This document shows, piece after piece, positions 1-6,875 of a stretch of DNA of 11,336 nt. The notes below the pieces were generated by a model. It saw only the letters and a program-made list of their open reading frames with translations. It did no database searches and was not told the origin of the DNA. Origin of the DNA: Sulfurospirillum sp964441765 (GTDB lineage Bacteria; Campylobacterota; Campylobacteria; Campylobacterales; Sulfurospirillaceae); assembly GCA_964441765.1 (NCBI GenBank), contig CAYTVI010000065.1, positions 1 to 11,336 on the forward strand. The letters are read 5' to 3'. A program made the translations under genes and the position numbers. How positions within the stretch are numbered: position 1 is the first letter of the stretch; each line of letters starts with the position of its first letter.

Positions 1-17
1 CACTTCATGTTTTCATG

Positions 18-26
18 TGTTATAAT
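18..26 (+). promoter_or_regulatory. Putative extended -10 promoter for the EAL gene
   Basis: TGTTATAAT is a perfect TATAAT box with the upstream TGN extension. It lies 29 bases before the GTG start at 56, leaving a 5' leader of roughly 20 bases that contains an AAAGGA ribosome site (43-48). The -35 region would fall at the very edge of the window and cannot be judged; Campylobacterota sigma-70 promoters generally rely little on it. The gene therefore probably has its own promoter. Confidence 0.6.
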
Positions 27-55
27 CCGTATTATTTTGCTTAAAGGATAACATC

Positions 56-1243
56 GTGGTATCAAAACTTATGGAAGATAACAGCATCTGTATCTATTTT
101 CAGCCTATTATCTCGATACGCAGTGCAAAAGTGATTGGGCTTGAAGCATTGATGCGTGCGTTTGATGAAAACCATGAGCCTCTTTCTCCTATTTTTGTCT
201 TTGACCAAGCCAAAAAAGAGAATCTTTCGTTTGAGCTCGACAAATATGTGCGCATCAAAGCGCTTGAAACGTTTAAACCCATTCTCGAAGCCAATAAAGA
301 ACTGCTTTTATTTTTAAACTTTGAATCGCATCTTTTGGACACGTCCATTAGCTTTCATGATTTTGCGTTTTGTGCACTGGCAAATGATTTAGGCATTCCT
401 CCTTCACATATTGTGATTGAAATCAAAGAGTATCAAATCCAAAATAGTGATAGACTCAAACAGTTTTGTGATTTTTATAAGGAAAGAGGCTTTTTAATAG
501 CGCTTGATGACTTTGGTGCAGGTAATGCCAACTTTGACCGCATCTCAACCGTTCGCCCTCATATCGTAAAAGTAGACCGCTCCATCGTTTACAATGTGCA
601 TCAAAACTTTATTCACAAAGAGATTTTAAAATCCATTGCTAATATGTGCTTTAACATCGGAGCACTCGTCTTAGCAGAGGGAGTTGAGAGTGAAGATGAA
701 ATCTTAAAATCTTTAGGCGTTGATATTGACCTTTTTCAAGGGTTTTGGTTTGCAAGACCCAGTGCATCGCTTTGCGATAAAGCTCTTTTAGATGAAAAAA
801 TCGCGCGCATTGGTCTAAAGCACACCCAATACGTTAAAACCTCAATGCAACACAAAGAGTTTTTGATAGAAAGTGCCAAGAACTATGCACAGATGATTAT
901 TGATGCCATTGTGACCACGCAAGAGATTGATTTGCATGAGTTTTTAAAAGAGGTAGACCCTATTGAAGCGATTTATTGTATTGACGCAAAAACAGGGATT
1001 CAAGAGGGACAAACGTTTATTAGTGCTGATACTAACGAATTTTTTTATCCCGCACAAGATGGGGATAATCATGCCTTAAAAGAGTACTTTTACATCACCA
1101 AAGAGTCTAAAAGAGGTAATTACCTGAGTCAAAAATATATCTCGCGCGCTTCTGGGAGTATGTGTCGAACCTTTGCTCAAAAATTTCTTTTAGGGAATAA
1201 TGAAAAAATCTTATGTTTAGACCTCAAAGTTCAGGTTTTTTGA
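56..1243 (+). CDS. EAL-domain c-di-GMP phosphodiesterase with C-terminal Cache/PAS-like domain
   Basis: A 395-residue cytosolic protein predicted to hydrolyse cyclic-di-GMP to pGpG. The EAL domain covers about residues 8-240 and keeps the residues expected of an active enzyme: E30 in LEALMR, N88 in FLNFE, E122 in IEIKE, the D151-D152 pair in LDDFGAG, K172 in VKVD, E209 in AEGVES and Q228 in FQGFWFARP. There is no GGDEF domain and no membrane segment. Residues of about 265-395 form a second domain ending in YISRASGSMCRTF and a run resembling LCLDL, which looks like a Cache/PDC or PAS-like fold. The layout resembles Bacillus YkuI (EAL plus PAS-like C-terminus), but I infer this from pattern only. 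The GTG start at 56 is chosen because AAAGGA ends seven bases before it; ATG 71 is the alternative. It is followed by a separate promoter for racR, so it looks monocistronic at its 3' side. Confidence 0.88.
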   Translation: MVSKLMEDNSICIYFQPIISIRSAKVIGLEALMRAFDENHEPLSPIFVFDQAKKENLSFELDKYVRIKALETFKPILEANKELLLFLNFESHLLDTSISFHDFAFCALANDLGIPPSHIVIEIKEYQIQNSDRLKQFCDFYKERGFLIALDDFGAGNANFDRISTVRPHIVKVDRSIVYNVHQNFIHKEILKSIANMCFNIGALVLAEGVESEDEILKSLGVDIDLFQGFWFARPSASLCDKALLDEKIARIGLKHTQYVKTSMQHKEFLIESAKNYAQMIIDAIVTTQEIDLHEFLKEVDPIEAIYCIDAKTGIQEGQTFISADTNEFFYPAQDGDNHALKEYFYITKESKRGNYLSQKYISRASGSMCRTFAQKFLLGNNEKILCLDLKVQVF

Positions 1244-1282
1244 ATACGCACCGCTTTAACATCCTCTTAGTTTGAAATTGAG

Positions 1283-1288
1283 TATAAT
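1283..1288 (+). promoter_or_regulatory. Putative -10 box for racR-racS-recR
   Basis: A perfect TATAAT lies in the 75-base gap between the EAL gene and racR, 31 bases before the racR ATG. No convincing -35 is seen at the usual distance, but the stretch just upstream is AT-rich (TTTGAAATTG). The ribosome site is TAAGG at 1307-1311, seven bases before the start. With the ATGA overlaps downstream, this single promoter could serve racR, racS and recR. Confidence 0.55.
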
Positions 1289-1318
1289 AAATCAAAACTA
1301 CGCGGGTAAGGTAAGTGC

Positions 1319-1990
1319 ATGATTAATGTCTTGATGATTGAAGACGATGCTGAATTTGCAGAGATTTTAAGTGAATATTTGGCGAAATACAATATAAAAG
1401 TGACCAATTATGAAGATCCCTATTTGGGATTAAGTGCTGGGGTGAAGAAGTATGATTTGCTCATCTTAGACCTCACCTTGCCAGGGATGGACGGGCTTGA
1501 GGTGTGTAAAGAAATTGTGGCAAAGTATGATATTCCTATCATTATCTCTTCCGCACGCAGTGATATCAGCGATAAAGTTATTGGGCTTCAAATTGGAGCA
1601 GATGATTACCTCCCAAAACCATATGATCCTAAAGAGATGTACGCACGTATTCAAAGTTTGATTCGTCGTTATAAAAAAGCCACTGTTGCAGAAGAAGCCA
1701 CGACAAGCAGTGTTTTTTTAGTTGATGAGAAGCGCCATGAAATTTTTTTTAAAGGCGAAGCACTTAGTTTAACGCCTGCTGAGTATGAGATACTCTCTTA
1801 TATGATTCGTCAAAATGGCTTTTCAATTTCGCGTGAACAGTTAGTCTATAACTGCAAATCCCTCAAGGACAAAGGTTCTAAAAGTTTGGATGTCATTATC
1901 GGAAGGTTGCGTTCAAAAATAGGGGATGATTCTAAAAGCCCTGAGTATATTCACTCGGTACGCGGAATTGGGTATAAACTCGTCGGATGA
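1319..1990 (+). CDS. racR: OmpR-family response regulator, RacR-like
   Basis: A 223-residue DNA-binding response regulator. The receiver domain (about 1-118) has the acidic pair D9/D10, the phospho-acceptor D51 in LILDLTLPGMDG, the switch S78 in ISSARSD and K100 in YLPKPYD, so it should be phosphorylatable. The C-terminal winged helix (about 130-222) shows the OmpR/PhoB hallmarks LTPAEYEIL, the recognition-helix region around SKSLDVIIGRLRSKI and the closing VRGIGYKL. Its stop overlaps the start of the sensor kinase by four bases, so the two are a cognate pair. The racR-racS-recR order matches what I recall for Campylobacter jejuni, where RacRS affects temperature-dependent growth, colonisation and fumarate use at low oxygen. 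Assignment to RacR rather than the related CprR/ArsR types rests on that gene order and on length. Confidence 0.9.
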   Translation: MINVLMIEDDAEFAEILSEYLAKYNIKVTNYEDPYLGLSAGVKKYDLLILDLTLPGMDGLEVCKEIVAKYDIPIIISSARSDISDKVIGLQIGADDYLPKPYDPKEMYARIQSLIRRYKKATVAEEATTSSVFLVDEKRHEIFFKGEALSLTPAEYEILSYMIRQNGFSISREQLVYNCKSLKDKGSKSLDVIIGRLRSKIGDDSKSPEYIHSVRGIGYKLVG

Positions 1991-3234
1991 TGCGCAACTC
2001 TTTAATCAATAAAATCAGTGCGATTTTCTTTCTCTCTCTTTTATTGTTGGTGATGTTTTTTGCGCTTTTGTTAGAGCATCAAAGCGAAAAAAATATGGAA
2101 AGCATGAAACAGCGTCAGCTCCAATCGGTCAATTATCTTTTAGTCATGTACCGAAACAATGTCCAACCCGCCGATATTGAAGAGTATTTTAATAACTTTG
2201 GTCTCAAAAAAGTTGAAAGCAAGCATCTGCGTGAATCTGTTTTAGAGCGGGGCGTGGTGATTTTTCAAAAACTCTCACCTGTGAGTCGGTTTTCATCTAT
2301 CGTGTATAATGACCGGTACTATCTGTTTATTGATAATTTTGAGTCAAGTGTATTACTTCAAAGTCAAGATTATAAAAATTTCAATGAAAACCTTTGGATT
2401 GTCTTTATTATCGCTTTGATGATTTTTGGTTACATGTATTATTCTATTTTTACAAGCTTAACCCCTCTTAAGACACTCAGTGCGCATATTCGTAAGTTTG
2501 CCAGTGGCGATTTGAATATTGAGTGTAAAAGTGATAAAAATGATGAAATTGCTGAGGTCGCCAATGAATTTGACAAGGCGGCTAAAAAGATACGAGACTT
2601 ACTCAATGCCAGACAGCTTTTTTTGCGCACCATCATGCATGAGCTTAAAACCCCCATTGGGAAAGGGCGCATTGTCAGTGAGATGTTAGAAGATGAAACA
2701 GCTAAAAAGCGTTTAAGTGGCGTTTTTGGACGTTTGGACATGCTCATTGCTGAGTTTTCAAAAATCGAGCAATTGGCTTCAAAACACTGTGCTTTAAATA
2801 TTCAAGAATACAATCTTTTGCATGTCATTGACCAAGCGGTAGATTTATTGATGCTTGATGAGAAAAAAAAGGCTGAACAGGTTGTGCTTAAAAGTGATTT
2901 TGATGTGCTCGTGAGGGTTGATTTTGAACTCATGGCATTGGCGATTAAAAACTTGATGGACAATGCCATCAAGCACTCCTTGACACGCCAAGTTATTGTC
3001 TCTTTAGACGAAAATATTTTAAGCATCGCCAATGAAGGAGAACCTTTAACGATGGCGATTGAAGAGTATTTTCAACCTTTTGTTTCAGGCTCTAAAGCAC
3101 ATGGCAGTGGGCTTGGTCTTGGACTTTATATCGTTAAAAATATCGTTGAACAACACGGTTTACATGTAACGTATGCGTATCGTGATGGAATGCACTGTTT
3201 TTGTATTGATTTGCAAAAGGGAGTTGTCGTATGA
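1987..3234 (+). CDS. racS: Membrane sensor histidine kinase, RacS-like
   Basis: A 415-residue sensor kinase, presumed partner of the RacR-like regulator. It has one N-terminal membrane helix (about 9-29), a short periplasmic sensor region (about 30-135), a second helix (about 136-157), a HAMP linker (about 158-208) and a dimerisation/phospho-acceptor helix with H218 in IMHELKTPIGKGR. The ATP-binding domain shows the N box (KNLMDNAIKH, N326), an F-like segment EEYFQPF and the G2 box GSGLGLGLYIVK. The usual D-x-G of the G1 box is replaced by ANEGEPL (about 348-354), with asparagine where aspartate is normal. Start ATG 1987 overlaps the racR stop as ATGA, and a second ATG follows directly at 1990; there is no strong ribosome site, which fits translational coupling. 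The 3' end overlaps recR in the same way. Confidence 0.88.
   Translation: MMRNSLINKISAIFFLSLLLLVMFFALLLEHQSEKNMESMKQRQLQSVNYLLVMYRNNVQPADIEEYFNNFGLKKVESKHLRESVLERGVVIFQKLSPVSRFSSIVYNDRYYLFIDNFESSVLLQSQDYKNFNENLWIVFIIALMIFGYMYYSIFTSLTPLKTLSAHIRKFASGDLNIECKSDKNDEIAEVANEFDKAAKKIRDLLNARQLFLRTIMHELKTPIGKGRIVSEMLEDETAKKRLSGVFGRLDMLIAEFSKIEQLASKHCALNIQEYNLLHVIDQAVDLLMLDEKKKAEQVVLKSDFDVLVRVDFELMALAIKNLMDNAIKHSLTRQVIVSLDENILSIANEGEPLTMAIEEYFQPFVSGSKAHGSGLGLGLYIVKNIVEQHGLHVTYAYRDGMHCFCIDLQKGVVV
2430..2438. repeat. TTACATGTA palindrome copy 1 (9 of 10 bases, in racS)
   Basis: TTACATGTA followed by T. It lies inside racS and is read as part of codons for Tyr-Met-Tyr in the second membrane helix. Confidence 0.5.
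3160..3169. repeat. TTACATGTAA palindrome copy 2 (exact, in racS)
   Basis: An exact 10-base palindrome near the 3' end of racS, read as Leu-His-Val. Confidence 0.6.
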
Positions 3235-3800
3235 TACGAGGACTAGAGAAGTTCAATAAACTGGTAGAAGCATTTGAAACTCTTCCCACTGTTGGGAAAA
3301 AATCAGCGCTTCGCTTCGCGTACCATGCTGTTTTAAATGATACTTTTGGGGCGATGAAGCTCTCAAGTGCGATTGAAAGTGCGATTAAGAGTATTCGTCA
3401 GTGTCAAAAATGCGGCAGTTTGAGCGAGCATGAGATTTGTGATATCTGCTTGGATGAAAGACGTGATACGCATAAGCTGTGTGTTGTGGAGAGTGCTAAA
3501 GATATCTTTGTTTTAGAAGAGCACAAACTCTTTGATGGACGTTATTTTGTCTTTTCTTCTTTGGAAGAAGAGGTTCTTTTTAAACTTGAAGCGATGGTTA
3601 AAGAAGGTGTTAAAGAGATTATTTTTGCATTTACGCCTTCGATGGCAAGCGATGGACTTATCTTATTTATCGAAGATAAACTCAAAGCCTACTCTCTTAT
3701 CTTTACAAAAATTGCACAAGGTGTGCCAACAGGTGTTCATCTTGAAAATGTGGACATGCTTTCACTTTCAAAAGCACTAGAATCTCGCACAAAAGTTTAA
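3231..3800 (+). CDS. recR: Recombination mediator protein RecR
   Basis: A 189-residue protein of normal length for RecR in this phylum. RecR acts with RecO (and RecF where present) to load RecA on single-stranded DNA gaps. The N-terminal helix-hairpin-helix region contains LPTVGKKSALRFAYH (18-32). The zinc finger is C58-x2-C61-x8-C70-x2-C73. A TOPRIM domain begins at LCVVESAKDIF (83-93). The C-terminal GVPTGVHLENVDMLSLSKAL (164-183) matches the conserved GIPVG...VD..TL..AL tail. The canonical TOPRIM loop (LGG.LSPLDGIGP in E. coli) is shortened to a FVFSSLEEE stretch. AAGGGAG at 3217-3223 precedes the ATG by seven bases, and the start overlaps the racS stop as ATGA, so recR is co-translated with the two-component system. 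Confidence 0.95.
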   Translation: MIRGLEKFNKLVEAFETLPTVGKKSALRFAYHAVLNDTFGAMKLSSAIESAIKSIRQCQKCGSLSEHEICDICLDERRDTHKLCVVESAKDIFVLEEHKLFDGRYFVFSSLEEEVLFKLEAMVKEGVKEIIFAFTPSMASDGLILFIEDKLKAYSLIFTKIAQGVPTGVHLENVDMLSLSKALESRTKV

Positions 3801-3810
3801 GTTTTCTTGT

Positions 3811-3836
3811 GTTACGATGAAAGAGAATATCGTAGC
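3811..3836 (+). promoter_or_regulatory. Dyad/hairpin just upstream of the ErcA-like gene
   Basis: GTTACGAT and ATCGTAGC are inverted around a 10-base spacer, giving an eight-pair stem with one G-U pair. It sits 11 bases after the recR stop and directly before the AAAGGAG ribosome site at 3837. The left arm overlaps a possible extended -10 (TG at 3810-3811, then T and TACGAT), so it could be an operator or, if transcription comes from upstream, an RNA hairpin next to the ribosome site. There is no T-tract, so it is not a good terminator. Function is inferred only. Confidence 0.4.
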
Positions 3837-3843
3837 AAAGGAG
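3837..3843 (+). promoter_or_regulatory. Ribosome binding site fixing the ErcA-like start
   Basis: A perfect AAAGGAG lies six bases before ATG 3850. The earlier in-frame ATG at 3817 has no such site and lies inside the dyad, so 3850 is the better start. Confidence 0.75.
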
Positions 3844-3849
3844 CAGCTT

Positions 3850-5004
3850 ATGGTCCTAAAAAAAATGGAGCTTTCTCTTCGTAAGTGCGTTGCCCCAGAG
3901 TTTGTTTTTGGTGTAGAAGCGAGAAAAATGGCAGGAAAGTATGCTAAAAACTTAGGCACTAAAAATGTTTTAGTGGTGAGTGATCAAGGGGTTATGGCTG
4001 CAGGTTGGGTTAAAGATGTTACGGATTCACTCGAAAAAGAAAAAATAAGCTACACGATTTTTGATAATATAGTGCCCAATCCACGCGATAGCAATGTGCA
4101 TGAAGGTGTCAAAATGTATCGTGAACATAAATGCGATGGTATTGTCACCGTGGGAGGGGGCAGTCCAATGGATTGTGCCAAAGGCATCGGTATAGTCGTT
4201 TCAAACATGGGGACAATTTTAGACTATGAAGGCGTCGATAAAATTCGCTATCCTTTACCGCCTCTGATTTGCATTCCTACAACAGCAGGGACTTCCGCTG
4301 ACGTATCCCAATTTGCCATTATTAATGACACCACACGCAAAGTTAAAATTGCTATTGTGAGCAAGTCTATCGTTCCAGATGTTTCGTTGATTGACCCTGA
4401 AGTAACCTTGAGTATGGATGCCTCTTTAAGCATTTACACAGGACTTGATGCGCTCACACATGCATTTGAAGCCTATGTTTCCAATGCAAATTCAGGTATT
4501 ACTGATTTATACGCTCTTGAGTCGATTGCATTGCTGTATCACAATTTGCCAAAGGTGGTAGCACGTCCCTATGATATTGAAGCACGTTCTTCTGTGATGA
4601 TGGCAAGTTTACTTGCAGGTCTTGCCTTTTCCAATGCCTCCTTAGGCGTTGTTCATGCCATGGCGCACTCTTTGGGAGGATGGCTTGATTTACCTCATGG
4701 GCTGTGCAATGCCATTTTGCTTGACCCTGCCGTTGCGTATAATTTTGAGTATGCGAAAGAGCGTTATCAAAGTATAGCGCCTCATATGGGCATGAAATCG
4801 TCTCTTACATGTAAAGAATTGGTGATGTGTATTAATACTTTTAAAGCCTCTTTAGGACTGACACAGCGTTTGGGTGTTTTGGGGGTCAATGAGCAAAGTA
4901 TTCCACATTTAGCATCAATGGCACTCAAAGATGCATGTATGGTCACTAACCCAAAAATACCGACTCAAAATGAAGTTGAGGAGATATTAAACCATGCCCT
5001 TTGA
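3850..5004 (+). CDS. ercA: Iron-containing alcohol dehydrogenase family protein, ErcA-like
   Basis: With ATG 3850 the protein has 384 residues, the usual length for group III iron-type alcohol dehydrogenases. Residues below count from that start. The nucleotide-binding half has VGGGSPMDCAKGIGI (101-115) and IPTTAGTSADVSQF (142-155). The metal site is complete: D200 and H204 in GLDALTHAFE, H269 and H273 in VVHAMAHSLG, and H283 in LPHG. The N-terminal LRKCVAPEFVFG and the whole VGGGSPMDCAKGIGIV block closely resemble what I recall of Pseudomonas ErcA, an alcohol-dehydrogenase homologue that belongs to the regulatory cascade for ethanol oxidation. It could equally be a catabolic NAD-dependent alcohol dehydrogenase. 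The last 11 bases overlap the next gene, a PAS-GGDEF-EAL protein, which favours a signalling or sensing role. Confidence 0.88.
   Translation: MVLKKMELSLRKCVAPEFVFGVEARKMAGKYAKNLGTKNVLVVSDQGVMAAGWVKDVTDSLEKEKISYTIFDNIVPNPRDSNVHEGVKMYREHKCDGIVTVGGGSPMDCAKGIGIVVSNMGTILDYEGVDKIRYPLPPLICIPTTAGTSADVSQFAIINDTTRKVKIAIVSKSIVPDVSLIDPEVTLSMDASLSIYTGLDALTHAFEAYVSNANSGITDLYALESIALLYHNLPKVVARPYDIEARSSVMMASLLAGLAFSNASLGVVHAMAHSLGGWLDLPHGLCNAILLDPAVAYNFEYAKERYQSIAPHMGMKSSLTCKELVMCINTFKASLGLTQRLGVLGVNEQSIPHLASMALKDACMVTNPKIPTQNEVEEILNHAL
4805..4814. repeat. TTACATGTAA palindrome copy 3 (exact, in ercA-like gene)
   Basis: An exact 10-base palindrome in the ErcA-like gene, read as Leu-Thr-Cys-Lys in a poorly conserved stretch. 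Confidence 0.6.
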
Positions 5005-6772
5005 TGTTAACGAAGAACAACGTCTCAAAATTATAGGTTTAGGGGAGACATCAGTTCGCAAAAGCTATTATCCTCAATTACAAGACCGTATTTTAGAACT
5101 TGAACGATTTCATGCGCTTTTGGATCGTTCGCGTGAACTTATTATTTTAGTAGAGTCTGAAACAAAAACGATTATTGACACGAATGCAACAGTCTTTTCA
5201 ATGCTTGAAGTTTCTAAGGAGAGTTTATTACAAAGCCCATTGCATCAATGGCTTCCTTTTGAAGTATTGGATAAGATTCGTCTTTTAGAACAAGAAGGTG
5301 AGACTAAAGGATGTTGTCTTATTGAGGCGGTGATTAAAAATTCGCAAGGCGCCATTCCCATAGAGTTTGTGTTGCAGTGTGTGCAATTTAGCAACCAAAA
5401 CTATATTGTCATTCTGGGTAAAGATATCAGTGAGCGTAAAAGAGCTGAGAGTAAAATTCATACACTAGCCTTTTATGACACACTAACCCATTTACCGAAT
5501 CGTCAGCTTTTTAATGACCGTCTCTCCCATGCGCTCGCCCAAAGCCAGCGACACCATAAGTATGGTGCATTAATGATTATTGATTTGGATAACTTCAAAG
5601 CTTTAAATGATACCAAAGGACATCATATAGGAGATGAGCTTTTAAAACAAGTTGCCCTTCGTATTCAGTCCTTATTAAGAGAGGGTGACACTTTAGGACG
5701 TATTGGTGGGGATGAATTTGCGGTTTTGTTGGAAGGGCTTAGTTTTGATGAAGAACAAACGAACGTACAAAGTGAAAAATTTGCACTGAGTATTAAACAT
5801 CTTATCAATCAGCCGTATACTCTTTTAGGATATGAACACACCTGTTCCCCCAGTATCGGAATTGTGTCATTTCATGGGTACGATAAGAGTAGAGAGACGC
5901 TGTTAAAGCAAGCAGATATTGCGATGTACTATGCTAAAAAAATGGGACGGAATCGTTTATGTCACTATACTCCTTCGATGCAAGCAAGTGTTGAACATAA
6001 AACATTGATGGAATCAGAGCTTAAGATGGCTTTATCGAAAGAGGAGTTTATTCTTTTTTATCAACCTCAAATTGATACACACCATGCTATTGTTGGTGTA
6101 GAAGCCTTGGTCCGATGGAATCATCCAAGTAAAGGGTTGATTCCACCTAATGTATTCATCCCTCTAGCAGAAGAGACGGGAGATATTGTGCCTTTAGGTG
6201 CATGGGTGATACGTGAAGCGTGTAAACAGCTCTCTTTGTGGAGAAAAAAATACCCCAATCTTTTTTTACATGTAGCGATTAATGTCAGTGCAAAACAGTT
6301 TCAAGAGGGTTCATTCTATGATACGGTTTCTTCTATTTTTCATGAAATGAATATTCCCTCTTCTTCTGTTACTTTAGAATTAACCGAAAGTTTGATTTTA
6401 GAAAATATTCATGAAGTCATTACTAAAATAGAAGCACTTCGCACATTAGGTGTACGCTTTTCACTAGATGACTTTGGTACGGGGTACTCTTCGTTATCGT
6501 ATTTAAAACGCTTACCTTTGGATGAACTTAAAATTGACCAGTCTTTTGTACGTGATATTATCCATGATAACAATGATGCGATGATTGTTAAAACCATCAT
6601 TGAGATGGCACATAACTTTGACCTTTCTGTGATTGCGGAAGGTGTTGAAGATGAAGAACAATTAATGTATTTACAAGAGAATGGTTGTGCTCTTTTTCAG
6701 GGCTACTTTTTTGGAAAACCAATGCCTGCAGAAGAAATTGAAAGGCTTTTTTTGACAAATATTCTTTCGTAA
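4994..6772 (+). CDS. PAS-GGDEF-EAL bifunctional c-di-GMP enzyme with ErcS-like N-terminus
   Basis: A 592-residue cytosolic protein with no membrane helix. Residues 10-45 contain GLGETSVRKSYYPQLQ and a short helix ELERFHALLDRS, a leader I associate with ErcS-type PAS kinases found next to ercA. A PAS domain spans about 40-150. The GGDEF domain (about 156-327) has an intact active site at 238-242 and an intact product-inhibition I-site R229-E-G-D232 five residues before it. The EAL domain (about 337-587) keeps E370 in VEALVRW, N430 in INVSAKQF, E462 and E465 in LELTES, DDFGTGYSS (492-500), K513 in LKID, E549 in AEGVED and Q569 in FQGYFFGKPM. Both synthase and phosphodiesterase activity are therefore possible. 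The start overlaps the ErcA-like gene, with GAGGAG ten bases upstream, so the pair is translationally coupled. A hairpin terminator follows the stop. Confidence 0.93.
   Translation: MPFDVNEEQRLKIIGLGETSVRKSYYPQLQDRILELERFHALLDRSRELIILVESETKTIIDTNATVFSMLEVSKESLLQSPLHQWLPFEVLDKIRLLEQEGETKGCCLIEAVIKNSQGAIPIEFVLQCVQFSNQNYIVILGKDISERKRAESKIHTLAFYDTLTHLPNRQLFNDRLSHALAQSQRHHKYGALMIIDLDNFKALNDTKGHHIGDELLKQVALRIQSLLREGDTLGRIGGDEFAVLLEGLSFDEEQTNVQSEKFALSIKHLINQPYTLLGYEHTCSPSIGIVSFHGYDKSRETLLKQADIAMYYAKKMGRNRLCHYTPSMQASVEHKTLMESELKMALSKEEFILFYQPQIDTHHAIVGVEALVRWNHPSKGLIPPNVFIPLAEETGDIVPLGAWVIREACKQLSLWRKKYPNLFLHVAINVSAKQFQEGSFYDTVSSIFHEMNIPSSSVTLELTESLILENIHEVITKIEALRTLGVRFSLDDFGTGYSSLSYLKRLPLDELKIDQSFVRDIIHDNNDAMIVKTIIEMAHNFDLSVIAEGVEDEEQLMYLQENGCALFQGYFFGKPMPAEEIERLFLTNILS
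6266..6274. repeat. TTACATGTA palindrome copy 4 (9 of 10 bases, in GGDEF-EAL gene)
   Basis: TTACATGTA followed by G, in the EAL domain coding region, read as Leu-His-Val just before the conserved INVS. Confidence 0.5.
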
Positions 6773-6781
6773 ACGATAGTA

Positions 6782-6804
6782 GAGTTCTTCCAGAACTCAT
6801 TTTA
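6782..6804 (+). terminator. Probable intrinsic terminator after the GGDEF-EAL gene
   Basis: GAGTTCT (6782-6788) and AGAACTC (6792-6798) form a perfect seven-pair stem with a three-base loop TCC, followed by ATTTTA. It begins ten bases after the stop codon. The stem is short and the T-run interrupted, so read-through into the zinc-ribbon gene is possible. Confidence 0.6.
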
Positions 6805-6841
6805 CAAGAATTTTATTGAACGATTATTTACTTTCTAAGGT

Positions 6842-6847
6842 TATACT
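6842..6847 (+). promoter_or_regulatory. Putative -10 box for the zinc-ribbon gene
   Basis: TATACT lies 34 bases before ATG 6876, after an AT-rich stretch and downstream of the terminator. A TTGAAC at 6816 is too far away (20 bases) for a standard -35. The position suits a short leader carrying the ribosome site at 6864-6870. Confidence 0.45.
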
Positions 6848-6863
6848 TTCTCACAAAAATTCT

Positions 6864-6870
6864 AAAGGAG
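6864..6870 (+). promoter_or_regulatory. Ribosome binding site fixing the zinc-ribbon start
   Basis: A perfect AAAGGAG lies five bases before ATG 6876. The reading frame is open further upstream to a TTG at 6816, but that start has no ribosome site and would run through the promoter region. Confidence 0.75.
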
Positions 6871-6875
6871 AAGGT

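Noticed and set aside
1221..1241. ACCT/AGGT hairpin followed by six T at the end of the EAL gene
   Set aside because: The stem has only four pairs with an eight-base loop and lies inside the coding end; the T-run is suggestive, but this is too weak to call a terminator.
2439..2747. 102-codon minus-strand frame inside racS
   Set aside because: Serine/leucine-rich antisense shadow of a well-supported kinase gene.
3817..3849. Upstream ATG giving an 11-residue longer ErcA-like protein
   Set aside because: It has no ribosome site and lies in the dyad, whereas ATG 3850 has a perfect AAAGGAG and gives the usual family length.
6816..6875. TTG start extending the zinc-ribbon protein by 20 residues
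   Set aside because: No ribosome site, overlaps the likely promoter, and the extension has no match to the family start at MRCPVC.
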